From Alphaproteobacteria bacterium (GTDB lineage: Bacteria > Pseudomonadota > Alphaproteobacteria > Paracaedibacterales > CAIULA01), in NCBI GenBank assembly GCA_019751935.1, contig JAIEMR010000195.1, positions 1-5,581 of the forward strand: 5,581 nt of DNA. The letters are read 5' to 3'. The translations under genes and the position numbers were made by a program. The notes under the pieces are model-generated. The model did no database searches, was not told the DNA's origin, and was given only the letters and a program-made list of their open reading frames with translations. This document shows, piece after piece, positions 4,303 through 5,581 of this stretch (position 1 is its first letter; each line of letters starts with the position of its first letter).

Positions 4303-5581
4303 TTAGCTTCGAGCCTCTATAAGCCTTCTGACTGCCTCTTGACCGGAAAGAACCGCCCCTTCCATATATCCTACAAAATCCTCATTTGGGCTTAAATATT
4401 CCCCTGCAAAAACAAGACCTGGAAGAGGTGAAGCATTAGCAAATAACTCTTTAACAGCATGGTATGCAAAATCATTTGAATAACATCCTTGTGAGAATTG
4501 ATCTTGTTTCCAATCCAGATGATCAATAACGCGTTCAATAGGTTTATCATCACTACTTAAACGAGTTATTGTTTTTGTGCCAATTCCGCCGGGCCAAGCA
4601 ACATAGTTATCCTTTAAATTAATCTCATAAAATGATTTAGAAGGATCATCAAGATTAGGATCTTCAGGTAAAACATCTCTTTGCAATCCACCGTATGGAA
4701 TGCTAACACCAACAGATTCAAACCCTTTTGATAATCCACCCAAACTTTCGGGAAATTCAATTGTTTTTAAAACAGATAATGGAACAGCAATAATCACCCG
4801 ATCGGCCATTACAGCTTTTCCATTTTTAAACGAAAGCTCATATTGTCCGTTAACGCTCGAGACTTTTTCTAAGATATGATTATAGTGAATATAAATGCCT
4901 TTCTTTAAGGCATCCACTAAAGCATTAGTACCTTCTTGAACAGTAAAACTCTCTCCTGCTCTATCAAGTAAAGAAGGAGCTTCTTTAGCAATTGCTGACC
5001 ATGTGGGTTCTATCATTTCTGCAGGAATGCGCTCAATATCCAAACCTGTTTCATCAGCAAAGACCAACCTTATAACACCATAAGAAGCAGAAGCTACAGG
5101 GCTGTTTCCTATAGCCCTTTTAATAACGCTTCCTATGCTCTCTCCCTCTTTCTCTATGAGTGGATATTTTTTGTTAAATATAGCACTTATGAGTTCATGA
5201 ACTTCTTTTTGCTGATCTTTTCCTAAAGGACCCCCATCATCTCCGATAATATGTAAACTGAAACCCTCTAATGGCCGGAGAATTACTCCTAATTCTGCAC
5301 ATAGTTTTTGCATAGCCTTGTGACCACCACCTACAAATGTAGCGCCAAGCTCACTGCGTTTGCCATCAGGAAAAGTATGCGTCAAAATGCGGCCACCGGC
5401 ACGATCCCGCGCCTCATAAATATCAGCAGGTATCCCAGATTCATTTAAAGTTTTATATGCACTAAGGCCCGTTAAGCCAGCACCAATAATAACTGTTTTC
5501 TTAAGGCTTGCTGCAGCTTCTATGCCCTCACTTGCTGCAGCGTACTCGTGCCACACTGTGCACAAAACAAAGAACAAAAGT
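4303..5581 (-). CDS. Exported flavin-containing amine oxidase, monoamine-oxidase type (5' end outside window)
   Basis: At least 425 residues are visible, and the frame stays open to the right edge. No ATG lies in the hydrophobic leader; the only in-window candidate start is a TTG at 5575-5577. Numbering here counts that TTG as residue 1. The leader LLFFVLCTVWHEYAAASEG looks like the last part of a signal peptide, so the true start lies beyond 5581. The FAD domain follows: dinucleotide motif GAGLTG (32-37), ribose-binding Glu55, then ARDRAGGR (56-63) and SELGATFVGG (76-85). The C-terminal flavin and active-site region has WKQDQFSQGCYS (356-367) and FAGEYLSPNEDFVGYMEGAV (390-409). Cys365, Tyr366 and Tyr404 line up with human MAO-B Cys397 (covalent FAD), Tyr398 and Tyr435 (aromatic cage). 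The enzyme should oxidise an amine to an imine, then an aldehyde, with H2O2 and ammonia released. The substrate domain (about 285-355) seems shortened, and I cannot place the conserved flavin-contacting Lys. There is no C-terminal membrane anchor. Polyamine or L-amino acid oxidase activity is the alternative. Confidence 0.88.
   Translation of the reverse strand, partial: LLFFVLCTVWHEYAAASEGIEAAASLKKTVIIGAGLTGLSAYKTLNESGIPADIYEARDRAGGRILTHTFPDGKRSELGATFVGGGHKAMQKLCAELGVILRPLEGFSLHIIGDDGGPLGKDQQKEVHELISAIFNKKYPLIEKEGESIGSVIKRAIGNSPVASASYGVIRLVFADETGLDIERIPAEMIEPTWSAIAKEAPSLLDRAGESFTVQEGTNALVDALKKGIYIHYNHILEKVSSVNGQYELSFKNGKAVMADRVIIAVPLSVLKTIEFPESLGGLSKGFESVGVSIPYGGLQRDVLPEDPNLDDPSKSFYEINLKDNYVAWPGGIGTKTITRLSSDDKPIERVIDHLDWKQDQFSQGCYSNDFAYHAVKELFANASPLPGLVFAGEYLSPNEDFVGYMEGAVLSGQEAVRRLIEARS

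Overview
This is an AT-rich bacterial window with compact genes on both strands. It holds one recognisable housekeeping operon fragment (a methionine ABC importer), a stretch of exported but unrecognised proteins, a small conserved DUF167 gene and an exported flavin amine oxidase that runs off the right edge. The MetN with a C-terminal NIL domain and the YggU-type protein fit a proteobacterium. Low GC, several small signal-peptide proteins with acidic Ser/Pro-rich tails, and a decayed gene would suit a host-associated or intracellular lineage, such as the AT-rich alphaproteobacterial symbionts (Holosporales-like) or Legionella-like bacteria. This placement is an inference from style; there is no rRNA or other phylogenetic marker here.

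Layout. Positions 1-181 hold the end of something upstream, possibly a broken gene tail. metN (182-1237, +) and metI (1228-1872, +) overlap by 10 bases and encode the ATPase and membrane subunits of the MetNIQ importer. The binding protein MetQ does not follow them. A short hairpin at 1910-1922 may end the operon. From 1951 to 2248 lies a broken gene: a signal peptide, an Ala/Glu/Pro-rich linker in a second frame, and in a third frame a piece resembling the C-terminal end of a trypsin-fold serine protease. Next come two intact exported proteins of unknown function, at 2324-2785 (+) and 2914-3822 (-). They converge on a 14-bp inverted repeat at 2808-2845.

The right part carries a DUF167/YggU-family gene (3962-4300, +). 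It converges, with only 2 bases between stop codons, on a flavin-containing amine oxidase (4303 to beyond the window, -). The oxidase has a hydrophobic N-terminal export segment whose beginning lies outside the window, and it keeps the Cys-Tyr pair and second Tyr that form the covalent-flavin site and aromatic cage of monoamine oxidases.

I see no tRNA, rRNA, CRISPR array, insertion sequence or attachment site. The four loci at 1951-3822 and 4303-5581 share only one evident theme: export from the cytoplasm. No new multi-gene system can be claimed. The best leads are the MAO-like exported oxidase and the secreted-protein cluster with its protease remnant.
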